NCBI GenBank assembly: GCA_016197225.1
Contig: JACPWC010000024.1
Span: 1-64,000, forward strand
Length of the DNA: 64,000 bases
From: Chloroflexota bacterium
GTDB lineage: Bacteria > Chloroflexota > Anaerolineae > Anaerolineales > VGOW01
Direction of reading: 5' to 3'
This document shows positions 35,633 through 43,048 of the stretch, one piece after another (the stretch's first letter is position 1; each line of letters opens with the position of its first letter). A model generated the notes under the pieces. The model worked only from the letters and a program-made list of their open reading frames with translations. It ran no database searches and was not told where the DNA came from. A program made the translations under genes and the position numbers.

Positions 35633-36028
35633 ATGACGACGAGACTTGAAGCAGTGGAAGCGTTACGGCCCCGGCTGGCGCTGGGGCCGGCGGCGACAAT
35701 TGAGCAGCTTGCCGAATTTATCGCCGGGCGAACCGGCGTGGACGTGGCAACCTCTCAGGCCGTGTTGGCCGAACTGAGTGAGGCCGTGATCTTTTTTGCC
35801 CGGCAAGGCCGGCCAGTGACGATTGACGGGTTGAGTACTTATTCGCCGTCCATAGATTTGAGCGGGGAGTTCGACTGCACCGGGCGGCTCGACCGTAAAA
35901 TTGTGCTAGCCCTCAACCAACCGGAGAGCTACAGCGGCGAGATCGCCAACCGCGAGAATATTGGCAAGGCCACTGCCGAACTGGCCGCGTTATGGGACCA
36001 AGCCCACCCGGAAGACAAAGTGAGATAA
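35633..36028 (+). CDS. HU/IHF-like DNA-binding protein
   Basis: A 131-residue protein resembling the HU-related fold: a helical N-terminal half (~20-65; TIEQLAEFIAGRTGVDVATSQAVLAELSEAV) and a beta-arm region FFARQGRPVTIDGLSTYSPSI, equivalent to the HU segment before the DNA-binding arms. It is closer to the divergent HU-like families than to canonical 90-residue HU, and the arm lacks the standard RNP motif. It is divergent from the degenerate methylase gene. DNA binding is likely but not shown. Confidence 0.6.
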   Translation: MTTRLEAVEALRPRLALGPAATIEQLAEFIAGRTGVDVATSQAVLAELSEAVIFFARQGRPVTIDGLSTYSPSIDLSGEFDCTGRLDRKIVLALNQPESYSGEIANRENIGKATAELAALWDQAHPEDKVR

Positions 36029-36030
36029 AG

Positions 36031-36066
36031 AAAACTTCCGAAGTTTGTTTAGACTTCGGAAGTTTT
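36031..36066. terminator. bidirectional terminator hairpin
   Basis: AAAACTTCCGAAGT (36031-36044) pairs perfectly with ACTTCGGAAGTTTT (36053-36066). It lies between the convergent HU-like and membrane-protein genes; the flanking A/T runs suit termination in both directions. Confidence 0.8.
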
Positions 36067-36086
36067 AGAAAAGGTTGCGCCTTTGA

Positions 36087-37760
36087 TTAAGGCTTCTTCT
36101 CTCCGGGTTTGAGAAGCAACTCCACAGCCTGATCTACCAGTTTCAACGCCACATTCTGTTGGAAGCCGGCCAACCAGCCCAGAATGTAGAGAAGGTAAAC
36201 GGCACTGCCACCCGCCGTGCTTCCGCCGCTCAAGGTGAAAATGCCGATTTGAGCGACCATCACCACAAACACGCCCATCACTGCCCCCATCAACGGGCTG
36301 GTGATGTACCACAACAGATGTTGTCGGTCGAAGTCCTGTTTGCTGACGTGGGCGGCGAGCGAGAAAATGGATTTTGAAACCCCGCCCAGGCCTCCGGAAA
36401 TGATCGTCACCCAGATCGTCAGAACCAACGTCGGCGTGAGCAAAGTATCACCGATGGCAAAACGCTGGGCAATTGCGCTACCCGACACCACGCCCAAAGC
36501 CAGCAACACCAGCCAGGCAATATCGTAAACCACCAAAAACCAGCCATAACTGTACGACCAGCGGCGGACGCGGCCGGAATAAAGTATGTCCGCCTCAACT
36601 TCCACCACGTAACGCACAGCGTCTTCATAATTTCTGCGCCCACCTAAAAGCAGGTTGCGGGCCGCTTTCAAGTTTTCAAGGTTAGCGGTGCGCTGGTGCG
36701 GCAAACTGCTGTCGTCGCTGACGGCTTGCTTCTCGGCATTGTCAATGCGTTGCCACAATTGATCAACGCGCTCGTCGGTGATCAACTTCTCCACCATCGA
36801 CTCTTCTTCCATAACAGGCGGCATTGCATACTCACCTTTGCCCGGTTGCGCGGCGCCCACACCTTCATTCAGCCGGCCGGCGTCCTGGGTGGAAAAATCA
36901 TCGGGTGTTGTAGAGACGGGTTGAGCAACGGCAAAATCGGAGGCGACAGACGGTAACGCAGGTTGCGTCGAAGCAAATGGATTGTATGGCTGAAAGCCGG
37001 CGGCAGGCGCTGGTGGGGCAACCGTCTCTGGCGGAGGTGAAGCCTCGCCGCGCGCGGCGCCCGTTTCACTTGAACTGGTGGGGGTTGTCTCAGCCATTGT
37101 TATCCTCTCCGGGAGCGTCACAGGCGCAACGTCGGGCATTGCGGGCGCGGTTGGCTCAACGGCTGGCATGGCGGCCACAGCCTCAGCCACCGCGTCTGGC
37201 ATTTGCGCTTCGGTGGAAGTGATGGGCTGATCGTCAAGCACAGCTTCTGCTTCGGCGGCTGGGGCGTCGGCTACAAAATCTGGCATGGGCGATTCAGCAG
37301 AGATGATGGGCTGATCGTCGTCAATCACTGCCTCGGCAGTTGCCGTTGGTTCAATGGCCGACGCAGTTGGCTCAACCATCGCCTCGTCCATTTTGCCGGT
37401 GATGCGGCGCGGCGGCGCGTTGGCCGACATGGACGGTTGAGGAGGAAGTGAAGGCCCAACCGGTTCACCGTCGCCCATCCCCGGAATCTTATTACGATCG
37501 TCATGGTGGCTGGGGAAGCGGGCCGCGAGGTCTTCCGGAGTCAAGTCCATCGGCTCGTCGCCAATTGCGCCCATCGGGGCCGGGTCTGGCCGGGCAAAGC
37601 GCGCAACGAGGTCTGCCGGGGAGAGGTCTTGCGGCTCATCGGCTGGGATGGCTCCGGTTTTTGCCATTGGCTCACGATCTTTGTTGCGGTCAAAGGGGTT
37701 GCCCTGGGGCGGCAAAAGAATCTCTCGCCCTTTGCCGAGGATGTTGGCTTCATCGCTCAT
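36087..37760 (-). CDS. ParA-linked membrane protein with long disordered N-terminus
   Basis: A 557-residue protein. Residues 1-320 are Pro/Ala/Glu-rich and probably disordered. They contain two copies of a short motif, EPQDLSPADLVARF (~41-54) and EPMDLTPEDLAARF (~67-80), and two copies of an acidic DDQPI segment. The C-terminal part has a helical region and four transmembrane helices (~415-540). The ATG overlaps the parA stop region by 11 bases, with GGAGG inside parA, so the two are translated together. I infer that the repeated motif may be the docking site for ParA; function unknown. Confidence 0.65.
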   Translation of the reverse strand: MSDEANILGKGREILLPPQGNPFDRNKDREPMAKTGAIPADEPQDLSPADLVARFARPDPAPMGAIGDEPMDLTPEDLAARFPSHHDDRNKIPGMGDGEPVGPSLPPQPSMSANAPPRRITGKMDEAMVEPTASAIEPTATAEAVIDDDQPIISAESPMPDFVADAPAAEAEAVLDDQPITSTEAQMPDAVAEAVAAMPAVEPTAPAMPDVAPVTLPERITMAETTPTSSSETGAARGEASPPPETVAPPAPAAGFQPYNPFASTQPALPSVASDFAVAQPVSTTPDDFSTQDAGRLNEGVGAAQPGKGEYAMPPVMEEESMVEKLITDERVDQLWQRIDNAEKQAVSDDSSLPHQRTANLENLKAARNLLLGGRRNYEDAVRYVVEVEADILYSGRVRRWSYSYGWFLVVYDIAWLVLLALGVVSGSAIAQRFAIGDTLLTPTLVLTIWVTIISGGLGGVSKSIFSLAAHVSKQDFDRQHLLWYITSPLMGAVMGVFVVMVAQIGIFTLSGGSTAGGSAVYLLYILGWLAGFQQNVALKLVDQAVELLLKPGEKKP

Positions 37761-38511
37761 GGTGAATAACCTCCGCTAGTTGCCGGTAGGCTCTGGCCGC
37801 GGCGCTGTTGGGTTGGTAAGCCAGCAGGGTCTTTCGCACCACTGGCGCTTCGGCCACAGCATCTTCGTCGGGGATGACGAAATCGAATACTTTGTCTTCA
37901 AACACGCTTCGCAGTTCGGCGACCACCTGCCGCGAGTGGTCGGAATGTTCGCGGTACATGGTCGCCAGCACGCCCAGCAGGTCGAGGCCGGGATTCATCT
38001 TTTTGTGGACGAGCCACACGGTTTCGAGCAGGGCGCGCACACTGCGCATGGAAAGGAACTGGCACTGGACCGGGATGAGGAGTTCCTGGGCCGAAACCAG
38101 GGCGTTGACTGTGAGCAGGCCGAGGCTGGGCGGGGTGTCGAAGAGGATGTAGTCAATAGGCGCGCGATTGCGGGCCAGCGCGTCACGCAAACGAAAGGCG
38201 GCGTTGGGCGCGCCGGCCATCATTAGTTCGGCAGCGGCCAGGTCTACACTGCCGGGCAGGATGTGCAGGTTGGGCCGCACGGTTCGCAGGCAGGCGGCCA
38301 CCGAGGTGTTGTCTCTACTCAGCAAAGTGTAGGCTGTGCGGGTGAGGTTGTAAGGGTCAAGGTTGCAGGAGGCGGTGAGGGCGGCCTGAGGGTCGAGGTC
38401 TACAACCAATACCTGCGCCCCGAGTTCGGCCAGCGCCGCGCCAAGATTGATTACGGTGGTGGTTTTGCCCACCCCCCCTTTTTGATTGGCAACCGCAATC
38501 TGTCGTGGCAT
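37750..38511 (-). CDS. parA: ParA/Soj-family ATPase
   Basis: A 253-residue deviant-Walker ATPase: KGGVGKTTTVINLG (~10-23), VDLDPQAALTASCNL, and the switch region LFDTPPSLGLLT. ParA proteins form dynamic dimers on DNA that position plasmids, chromosomes or protein clusters. No parB gene is adjacent; instead a membrane protein gene overlaps the end, so cargo positioning other than chromosome segregation is likely. The ATG at 38511 (MPRQIAVANQKGG) sits eight bases after a TATACT. Confidence 0.85.
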   Translation of the reverse strand: MPRQIAVANQKGGVGKTTTVINLGAALAELGAQVLVVDLDPQAALTASCNLDPYNLTRTAYTLLSRDNTSVAACLRTVRPNLHILPGSVDLAAAELMMAGAPNAAFRLRDALARNRAPIDYILFDTPPSLGLLTVNALVSAQELLIPVQCQFLSMRSVRALLETVWLVHKKMNPGLDLLGVLATMYREHSDHSRQVVAELRSVFEDKVFDFVIPDEDAVAEAPVVRKTLLAYQPNSAAARAYRQLAEVIHHER

Positions 38512-38519
38512 TGGCGGTG

Positions 38520-38525
38520 AGTATA
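38520..38525 (-). promoter_or_regulatory. -10 box of leaderless parA promoter
   Basis: TATACT on the minus strand, eight bases before the parA ATG. Directly upstream lie heptamers ACAATGC, ACAATTC, ACAATGA (38539-38559). Confidence 0.5.
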
Positions 38526-38538
38526 GCATGAAGAATGG

Positions 38539-38559
38539 ACAATGCACAATTCACAATGA
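38539..38559. repeat. three heptamers of the ACAATGC word
   Basis: ACAATGC, ACAATTC and ACAATGA are contiguous and match the repeat at 20637-20664. Only one arm is present. It lies within the parA promoter region in the gap toward the RCC1 gene. Confidence 0.65.
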
Positions 38560-38657
38560 GCATCACCTCTCTTCCAAACACTTCTCTTCACCTGGCGTGG
38601 CAGTCGCCGCCAACGAATCAGGGGTTGATCAGAATCGAAATTGCTTAGGGCAGCACG

Positions 38658-41600
38658 TTATGGCGGTGTTTGGAACCACCTTACGCTTGACCATTGGCTA
38701 GATGAAAACTGGCCCAACGACGAAGCGCCGCCGGTAGCACGCACACGCCAGTAATAGGTTTCGCCTGCTACCAACGGCAAGCCAGGCGTGTGCTGTGAAA
38801 CGGCCGCTCGCCCACTCTGCCCCCGGCCAAGCACATTGACAAAGTCAAGATCGGTTGCGATTTGCACTTCGTAATACGTCGGCGCTGGAGACGAATCCGC
38901 CCAATCCAGAGTTGGGGTGAGGTTCATCACCAGTGCGCCATTTCCGGGCGCTTGCAGGATTGGCACACTTGGCGGGTTGGCGGTGTTGAAATGCCGTTGG
39001 CGCGACCAATTGCCCGGCCCGTGCTGGGTGTTGCCCCGAACGCGCCAAAACAGTGTGACACCGCGCGGCAGATCAGCCGTCATCGTGTAAGCCGACGGCG
39101 AGAGATTCAGGTTGTTCACCAACGTTGTGAAGTTGGGATCGGTTGCAATTTGCAGGGTGTAGGAGGTGGCTCCGGTCACTTGAACCCAATCGAACAGAGG
39201 GCGCAAGCTTTGCGGCTGGCCGAAATTGCCAGGGAAGCTGGTTTCCGGCGGGGCCAGAGCCGTGCGAAAGACGCGAGTTGCCGACCAGAGGCTATATTGC
39301 CCAGCTTCATTGAACAAGCGAGCACGCCAGTAATAAAGAGCGTTTGGATTAAGCGAAGTAGAGGGCGTGAACGCCGAGGCGGCGATTGTCTGGGTTGTAA
39401 TTGGCGCAGAGAAATCGGGGCCATCATCAACTTGCACTTCGTAGTGATCCGGCGCGGGCGTCGAGTCGCCCCAGTCCAGCATAGGCGTGTAGGTCATTGT
39501 CAAAGCATTGTTTGTAGGCGAAAGCAAAGTGGGCGGCGAGCCAACTATCCAAACGACATCTGTGGGCGTTGTGCGCAAAATGAACCCGCCTTCGCCGAGT
39601 TGGCCGTACGTATTCCTCCCCCAGCACTTGATCCCGCCACCGGCAATCAAAGCGCAGGTGTGCCAGTGCCCTGCGGCGGCGGCCATAACATTGCTCGTCA
39701 ATCCATTCACGTTGACGGGGATAGCACGGTTTATCATCGTCGCGCCGTCGCCAAGCTGGCCGTAGTAATCATATCCCCAGCACTTAAGCCCGCCGCTGGT
39801 ATTCAGGGCGCAGGTGTGATATTGCCCGGCGGTCATGGCCGTGACGCCGCTTGCCAGGCCATTCACATTCACCGGTGTGGTCTGATCTGTGTACGTGCCA
39901 TCGCCAAGTTGACCGGAGAAGTTGCTCCCCCAACATTTGACTGCGCCAGAAACAGTTAATGCGCAAGTGTGACCGCCGCCTGTCGCAATGGCGGTCACCC
40001 CGCTCGTCAATCCACTCACATCCACCGGAGTATATTGTCGTGTAGTTGTGCCATCGCCGAGTTGGCCGTAGTTGTTCTCACCCCAACATTTGACGCCGCC
40101 AACGTCGGTCAGCGCACAAGCATGATATAAACCGCCAGTGATGGCCGCGACCCCACCCGTCAGACCGTTCACGTCCAACGGCGTTAAACCGCCTAAACTC
40201 GGACCGACGCCAAGCTGGCCATAAGTATTATTCCCCCAGCATTTAACCCCGCCAACATCGGTCAGAGCACACGTATGAAACCCGCCTGTTGCAACGGCGA
40301 CGACTCCGTTCGTTAACCCGCTTACATTCACTGGCGTGAGTTGACTTGTGGTTGTGCCGTCACCAAGCTGACCGAAGTCGTTCAACCCCCAGCACTTGAC
40401 GCCGCCTCCACTGGTCAGGGCGCAAGTGTGATATGAACCTTCAGCAATGGCCGCAACTCCACTCGTTAATCCGCTCACATCCGTTGGCACTGCGCGAGCG
40501 GTTTTCGTGCCGTCGCCAAGCTGGCCATAGAGGCTATTTCCCCAACACTTAGCTCCGCCGCCGCTCGTCAGAGCGCAAGTATTCAAATAATTCGCGGCAA
40601 TATCTGTCACCCCGCTTGTCAGCCCGCTCACATCCACCGGGGTGAGTCGCTCCAGGATTCTGTCAGTGCCTAGCTGGCCATGTCCATCCCATCCCCAGCA
40701 TTTAACCTCGCTCCCGGCGAGCAAAGCGCAGGTGTGCGAGTCGCCCAGATCAATGGTCGCCACCCCGCTTGTCAACCCGCTTACATTGACAGGCATGGAT
40801 TGGTTGACAACCGTGCCATCGCCAAGCTGGCCGTAGTCATTTTTCCCCCAGCATTTGACCCCGCCCCCGGCGAGCAGGGCGCAAGTGTGATAACTACCGG
40901 CAGCAATTTCTGCAACCCCGCTTGTCAATCCATTGACATCTACAGATGTAAGCTGGTTGGTGGTTGTGCCATCACCAACTTGGCCCTCAATGTTCCTGCC
41001 CCAACACTTGACGCCGTTTCCAGTTGTCAGGGCGCAAGTATGATAGTCACCCGCCGAAATTGCTGCGACTCCGCCCGTCAATCCACTGACATCCACGGGT
41101 GTGGGGCGATAAGTCGTTGTGCCATCGCCAAGCGCGCCCCAGCCGTTATAGCCCCAACATTTGGCCCCGCCTCCCGTCAGGACGGCGCAGGTGTGTAACC
41201 CGCCTGCGGATATAGCTGTAACGCCACTTGTTAGCCCGCTTACGGTTACTGGCGTGGCGCGATTTGTAGTCGTGCCATCGCCAAGCTGGCCTTGACCGTT
41301 GAGGCCCCAGCATTTGACCCCGCCTTCGGTAGTCAGGACGCAGGTATGCCAACTACCGGCGGCAATGGCCGCGACTCCGTTTGTCAACCCGCTCACATTT
41401 ACGGGTGTGGTGCGATCTATATTTCCCCCGTCGCCGACGGAGCTTTTTTGTCCCCAACACTTGACCCCGCCGCCAGTGGTCAAGGCACAGCTATGAAAGC
41501 CGCCAGCGGAAATGGCCGCCACCCCGCTTGTCAACCCAATCACGTCTACTGGTGTAGAACGCTCAATCGTTGTGCCATCGCCAAGCTGACCAGAGTCATT

Positions 41601-41867
41601 CCTGCCCCAACACTTGACCCCGCCCCCCGTCGTCAGAGCACAGGTATGCCAGCCGCCCGCAGAAACCGCCGCGATGGATGGGCTGACTAACGACGATTCA
41701 CTTGCCAGGCGACCAACCCTTCGCGAAGGCAAGCGAGCAGACTCGCCTGAGCCTTCGGAGAACCCCGAAAGAGCAAAGGCCGGTGTAGTGAGAGGGGACA
41801 AGGCGATGGAGATGGCAAACAGGCAACTTGAGAAGAATCGAAGTGACGCGCGAAGATGAATGGTCAT
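38658..41867 (-). CDS. secreted RCC1-repeat protein with three FN3-like domains
   Basis: A 1069-residue exported protein. A signal peptide (~1-33, ending TTPAFA) is followed by fourteen ~50-residue RCC1/BLIP-II-type repeats, each with HTCAL...GGGVKCWG and GQLGDGTT, enough for two seven-bladed propellers. Each blade has two cysteines flanking the strand, which suggests disulfide stabilisation outside the cell. Three fibronectin-type-III-like domains end the protein (~775-1069; LDWGDSTPAPDHYEVQVDDG and similar). No anchor is visible. It probably binds proteins or glycans at the surface. Flanking genes give no clue to the ligand. Confidence 0.85.
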   Translation of the reverse strand: MTIHLRASLRFFSSCLFAISIALSPLTTPAFALSGFSEGSGESARLPSRRVGRLASESSLVSPSIAAVSAGGWHTCALTTGGGVKCWGRNDSGQLGDGTTIERSTPVDVIGLTSGVAAISAGGFHSCALTTGGGVKCWGQKSSVGDGGNIDRTTPVNVSGLTNGVAAIAAGSWHTCVLTTEGGVKCWGLNGQGQLGDGTTTNRATPVTVSGLTSGVTAISAGGLHTCAVLTGGGAKCWGYNGWGALGDGTTTYRPTPVDVSGLTGGVAAISAGDYHTCALTTGNGVKCWGRNIEGQVGDGTTTNQLTSVDVNGLTSGVAEIAAGSYHTCALLAGGGVKCWGKNDYGQLGDGTVVNQSMPVNVSGLTSGVATIDLGDSHTCALLAGSEVKCWGWDGHGQLGTDRILERLTPVDVSGLTSGVTDIAANYLNTCALTSGGGAKCWGNSLYGQLGDGTKTARAVPTDVSGLTSGVAAIAEGSYHTCALTSGGGVKCWGLNDFGQLGDGTTTSQLTPVNVSGLTNGVVAVATGGFHTCALTDVGGVKCWGNNTYGQLGVGPSLGGLTPLDVNGLTGGVAAITGGLYHACALTDVGGVKCWGENNYGQLGDGTTTRQYTPVDVSGLTSGVTAIATGGGHTCALTVSGAVKCWGSNFSGQLGDGTYTDQTTPVNVNGLASGVTAMTAGQYHTCALNTSGGLKCWGYDYYGQLGDGATMINRAIPVNVNGLTSNVMAAAAGHWHTCALIAGGGIKCWGRNTYGQLGEGGFILRTTPTDVVWIVGSPPTLLSPTNNALTMTYTPMLDWGDSTPAPDHYEVQVDDGPDFSAPITTQTIAASAFTPSTSLNPNALYYWRARLFNEAGQYSLWSATRVFRTALAPPETSFPGNFGQPQSLRPLFDWVQVTGATSYTLQIATDPNFTTLVNNLNLSPSAYTMTADLPRGVTLFWRVRGNTQHGPGNWSRQRHFNTANPPSVPILQAPGNGALVMNLTPTLDWADSSPAPTYYEVQIATDLDFVNVLGRGQSGRAAVSQHTPGLPLVAGETYYWRVRATGGASSLGQFSSSQWSSVRWFQTPP

Positions 41868-42033
41868 TACGCAACCTCCAGCAAAGGGCGATTGGGGAAC
41901 TATGGCAGGCAGTGTACACCGTTCCGCGCTGAGGTGTAAATACTATACAGCCATAGGCGTTTGTAACGAATGTGGATGCTTTGCTTGGGCGAATCGCGCG
42001 AATCCGCCTTCTGGATTCCCCAACCCTCTGTGG

Positions 42034-42039
42034 TATAAT
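42034..42039 (+). promoter_or_regulatory. extended -10 promoter for rpmH operon
   Basis: TGGTATAAT gives an extended -10 box with TATAAT at 42034-42039. Transcription would start about 42046, leaving a leader of ~78 bases before rpmH. Confidence 0.6.
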
Positions 42040-42081
42040 CCCGCCCGAAGTAGGACGACACAATTCACTTGCAGTAACTTG

Positions 42082-42106
42082 CGGCCCACTGAGGCCGTAC
42101 TTTTTT
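42082..42106 (+). terminator. possible attenuator in the rpmH leader
   Basis: CGGCC (42082-42086) pairs with GGCCG (42093-42097), and three bases later comes a run of six T (42101-42106). It lies between the promoter and the rpmH ATG, so it could cause premature termination. Confidence 0.4.
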
Positions 42107-42123
42107 GAAGGGTAGAAACAGAA

Positions 42124-42321
42124 ATGCCAAAGCGAACCTATCAGCCTAAAATCCGCCGCCGCGCCCGCGTGCACGGCTTCCGCGCCCGCATGAAAACCGC
42201 CGACGGACGCAAGGTGCTCAAAGCCCGCCGGGCCAGAGGCCGGTGGCAGTTGGCCGTCAAGCGCGTGCATCTCAAGAAGGTTAACTGGAACGAAACCAAA
42301 GGCAGTAACAGCAACGTTTAA
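42124..42321 (+). CDS. rpmH: 50S ribosomal protein L34
   Basis: A 65-residue, very basic protein. The core [23 protein letters not shown]...[18 protein letters not shown] matches L34. The family norm is 44-47 residues; here a C-terminal extension of ~17 residues ([17 protein letters not shown]) is added. GAAGGG stands 11 bases before the ATG. The order rpmH-rnpA-yidD-yidC-khpB is the usual bacterial cluster. Expression probably depends on the extended -10 promoter and its leader hairpin. Confidence 0.93.
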   Translation: MPKRTYQPKIRRRARVHGFRARMKTADGRKVLKARRARGRWQLAVKRVHLKKVNWNETKGSNSNV

Positions 42322-42393
42322 AGCTGTCAGCTTTTAGCGGTCAGCATTCAGCCGCAACTGGTGCAAACCGCCGCTGGTTGAACGCTGAATGCT
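42322..42393. repeat. 7-nt-periodic repeat whose right arm covers the rnpA start
   Basis: Five contiguous heptamers (AGCTGTC, AGCTTTT, AGCGGTC, AGCATTC, AGCCGCA; 42322-42356) begin right after the rpmH stop. AGCATTCAGC (42343-42352) is complementary to 42384-42393, which contains the rnpA ATG (42389-42391). Confidence 0.75.
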
Positions 42394-42727
42394 CACTCTC
42401 AAAACGAGTCAAGATTTTCAGCGGGTGCGCCGCGAAGGTCGTTCATGGGGTCACCCGCTGATTGTTTTAATAGCCTGCCCTAATGATCAATCCAACATCC
42501 GGGTTGGCATTGCGGCAGGCAAAAATGTAGGAAACGCAGTCGCCCGCAACCGGGCCAAGCGGCGTTTACGCTCGGCGTTGCGGCAGGCCGAAGCGCAACT
42601 TGCGCCAGGCTGGGACGTGGTACTCATCGCCCGCCCGCCTCTGGTCAAAGCCAGATGGCCGGACGTGACCGAAGCCCTGGCTCAACTCATGCGCCGGGCC
42701 AAACTACTGCGCGGGAGTGAAGGATGA
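42389..42727 (+). CDS. rnpA: ribonuclease P protein component
   Basis: A 112-residue basic protein that assists the catalytic RNA in maturing tRNA 5' ends. It has the family's RNR signature in [21 protein letters not shown] (~48-68) and the N-terminal [14 protein letters not shown]. The length is normal. The chosen ATG lies within a hairpin formed with the upstream repeat, and no ribosome binding site precedes it. The stop overlaps the yidD start by four bases. Confidence 0.92.
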   Translation: MLTLKTSQDFQRVRREGRSWGHPLIVLIACPNDQSNIRVGIAAGKNVGNAVARNRAKRRLRSALRQAEAQLAPGWDVVLIARPPLVKARWPDVTEALAQLMRRAKLLRGSEG

Positions 42728-42933
42728 AGAAAGTTGCTCTTGGCCTGATCCGCTTTTACAAGCGCTTCATCTCGCCGATGTTGCCGCCGTCGTGTATTTA
42801 TCACCCCACCTGTTCAGAATATACTTATCAGGCGATTGATAAATACGGCATTCTGCGCGGCAGTTGGCTCGGCTTCAGGCGCATCTTGCGCTGTCATCCA
42901 TTTGCGCGGGGCGGCTACGACCCTGTGCCATGA
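42724..42933 (+). CDS. yidD: membrane protein insertion efficiency factor YidD
   Basis: A 69-residue protein with the YidD core: [41 protein letters not shown] and a C-terminal [13 protein letters not shown]. The three conserved cysteines are present. YidD aids YidC-dependent membrane insertion. The ATG overlaps the rnpA stop, as usual in this cluster. Confidence 0.93.
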   Translation: MKKVALGLIRFYKRFISPMLPPSCIYHPTCSEYTYQAIDKYGILRGSWLGFRRILRCHPFARGGYDPVP

Positions 42934-42943
42934 CTGCGAATCT

Positions 42944-43013
42944 ATAGGGGCGAAGCATTCGGAAGATGATCTCGCAGTTCATCAAGATACTGCCCCGAAT
43001 GCTTCGCCCCTAC
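42944..43013. mobile_element. 70-base palindromic element, copy 2
   Basis: Arms TAGGGGCGAAGCATTCGGA (42945-42963) and CCGAATGCTTCGCCCCTA (42995-43012) around a 31-base loop unlike those of the other copies. CGAAT occurs just before the left arm (42937-42941) and directly after the right arm, a possible target duplication. It lies between yidD and the lipoprotein gene. Confidence 0.75.
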
Positions 43014-43048
43014 GAATGAATAATGGTTATAAGGAGTAGCTGGTCCCA

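Noticed and set aside
38862-39959. Long plus-strand open frame (365 codons) opposite the RCC1 gene
   Set aside because: It is the antisense shadow of the repetitive, high-GC RCC1 gene; composition is Arg/Pro/Gly-rich without any family motif.
41868-42123. Replication origin next to rpmH
   Set aside because: Only one imperfect DnaA-box-like sequence (TGTGGATGC) is present, and dnaA/dnaN are not in the window.
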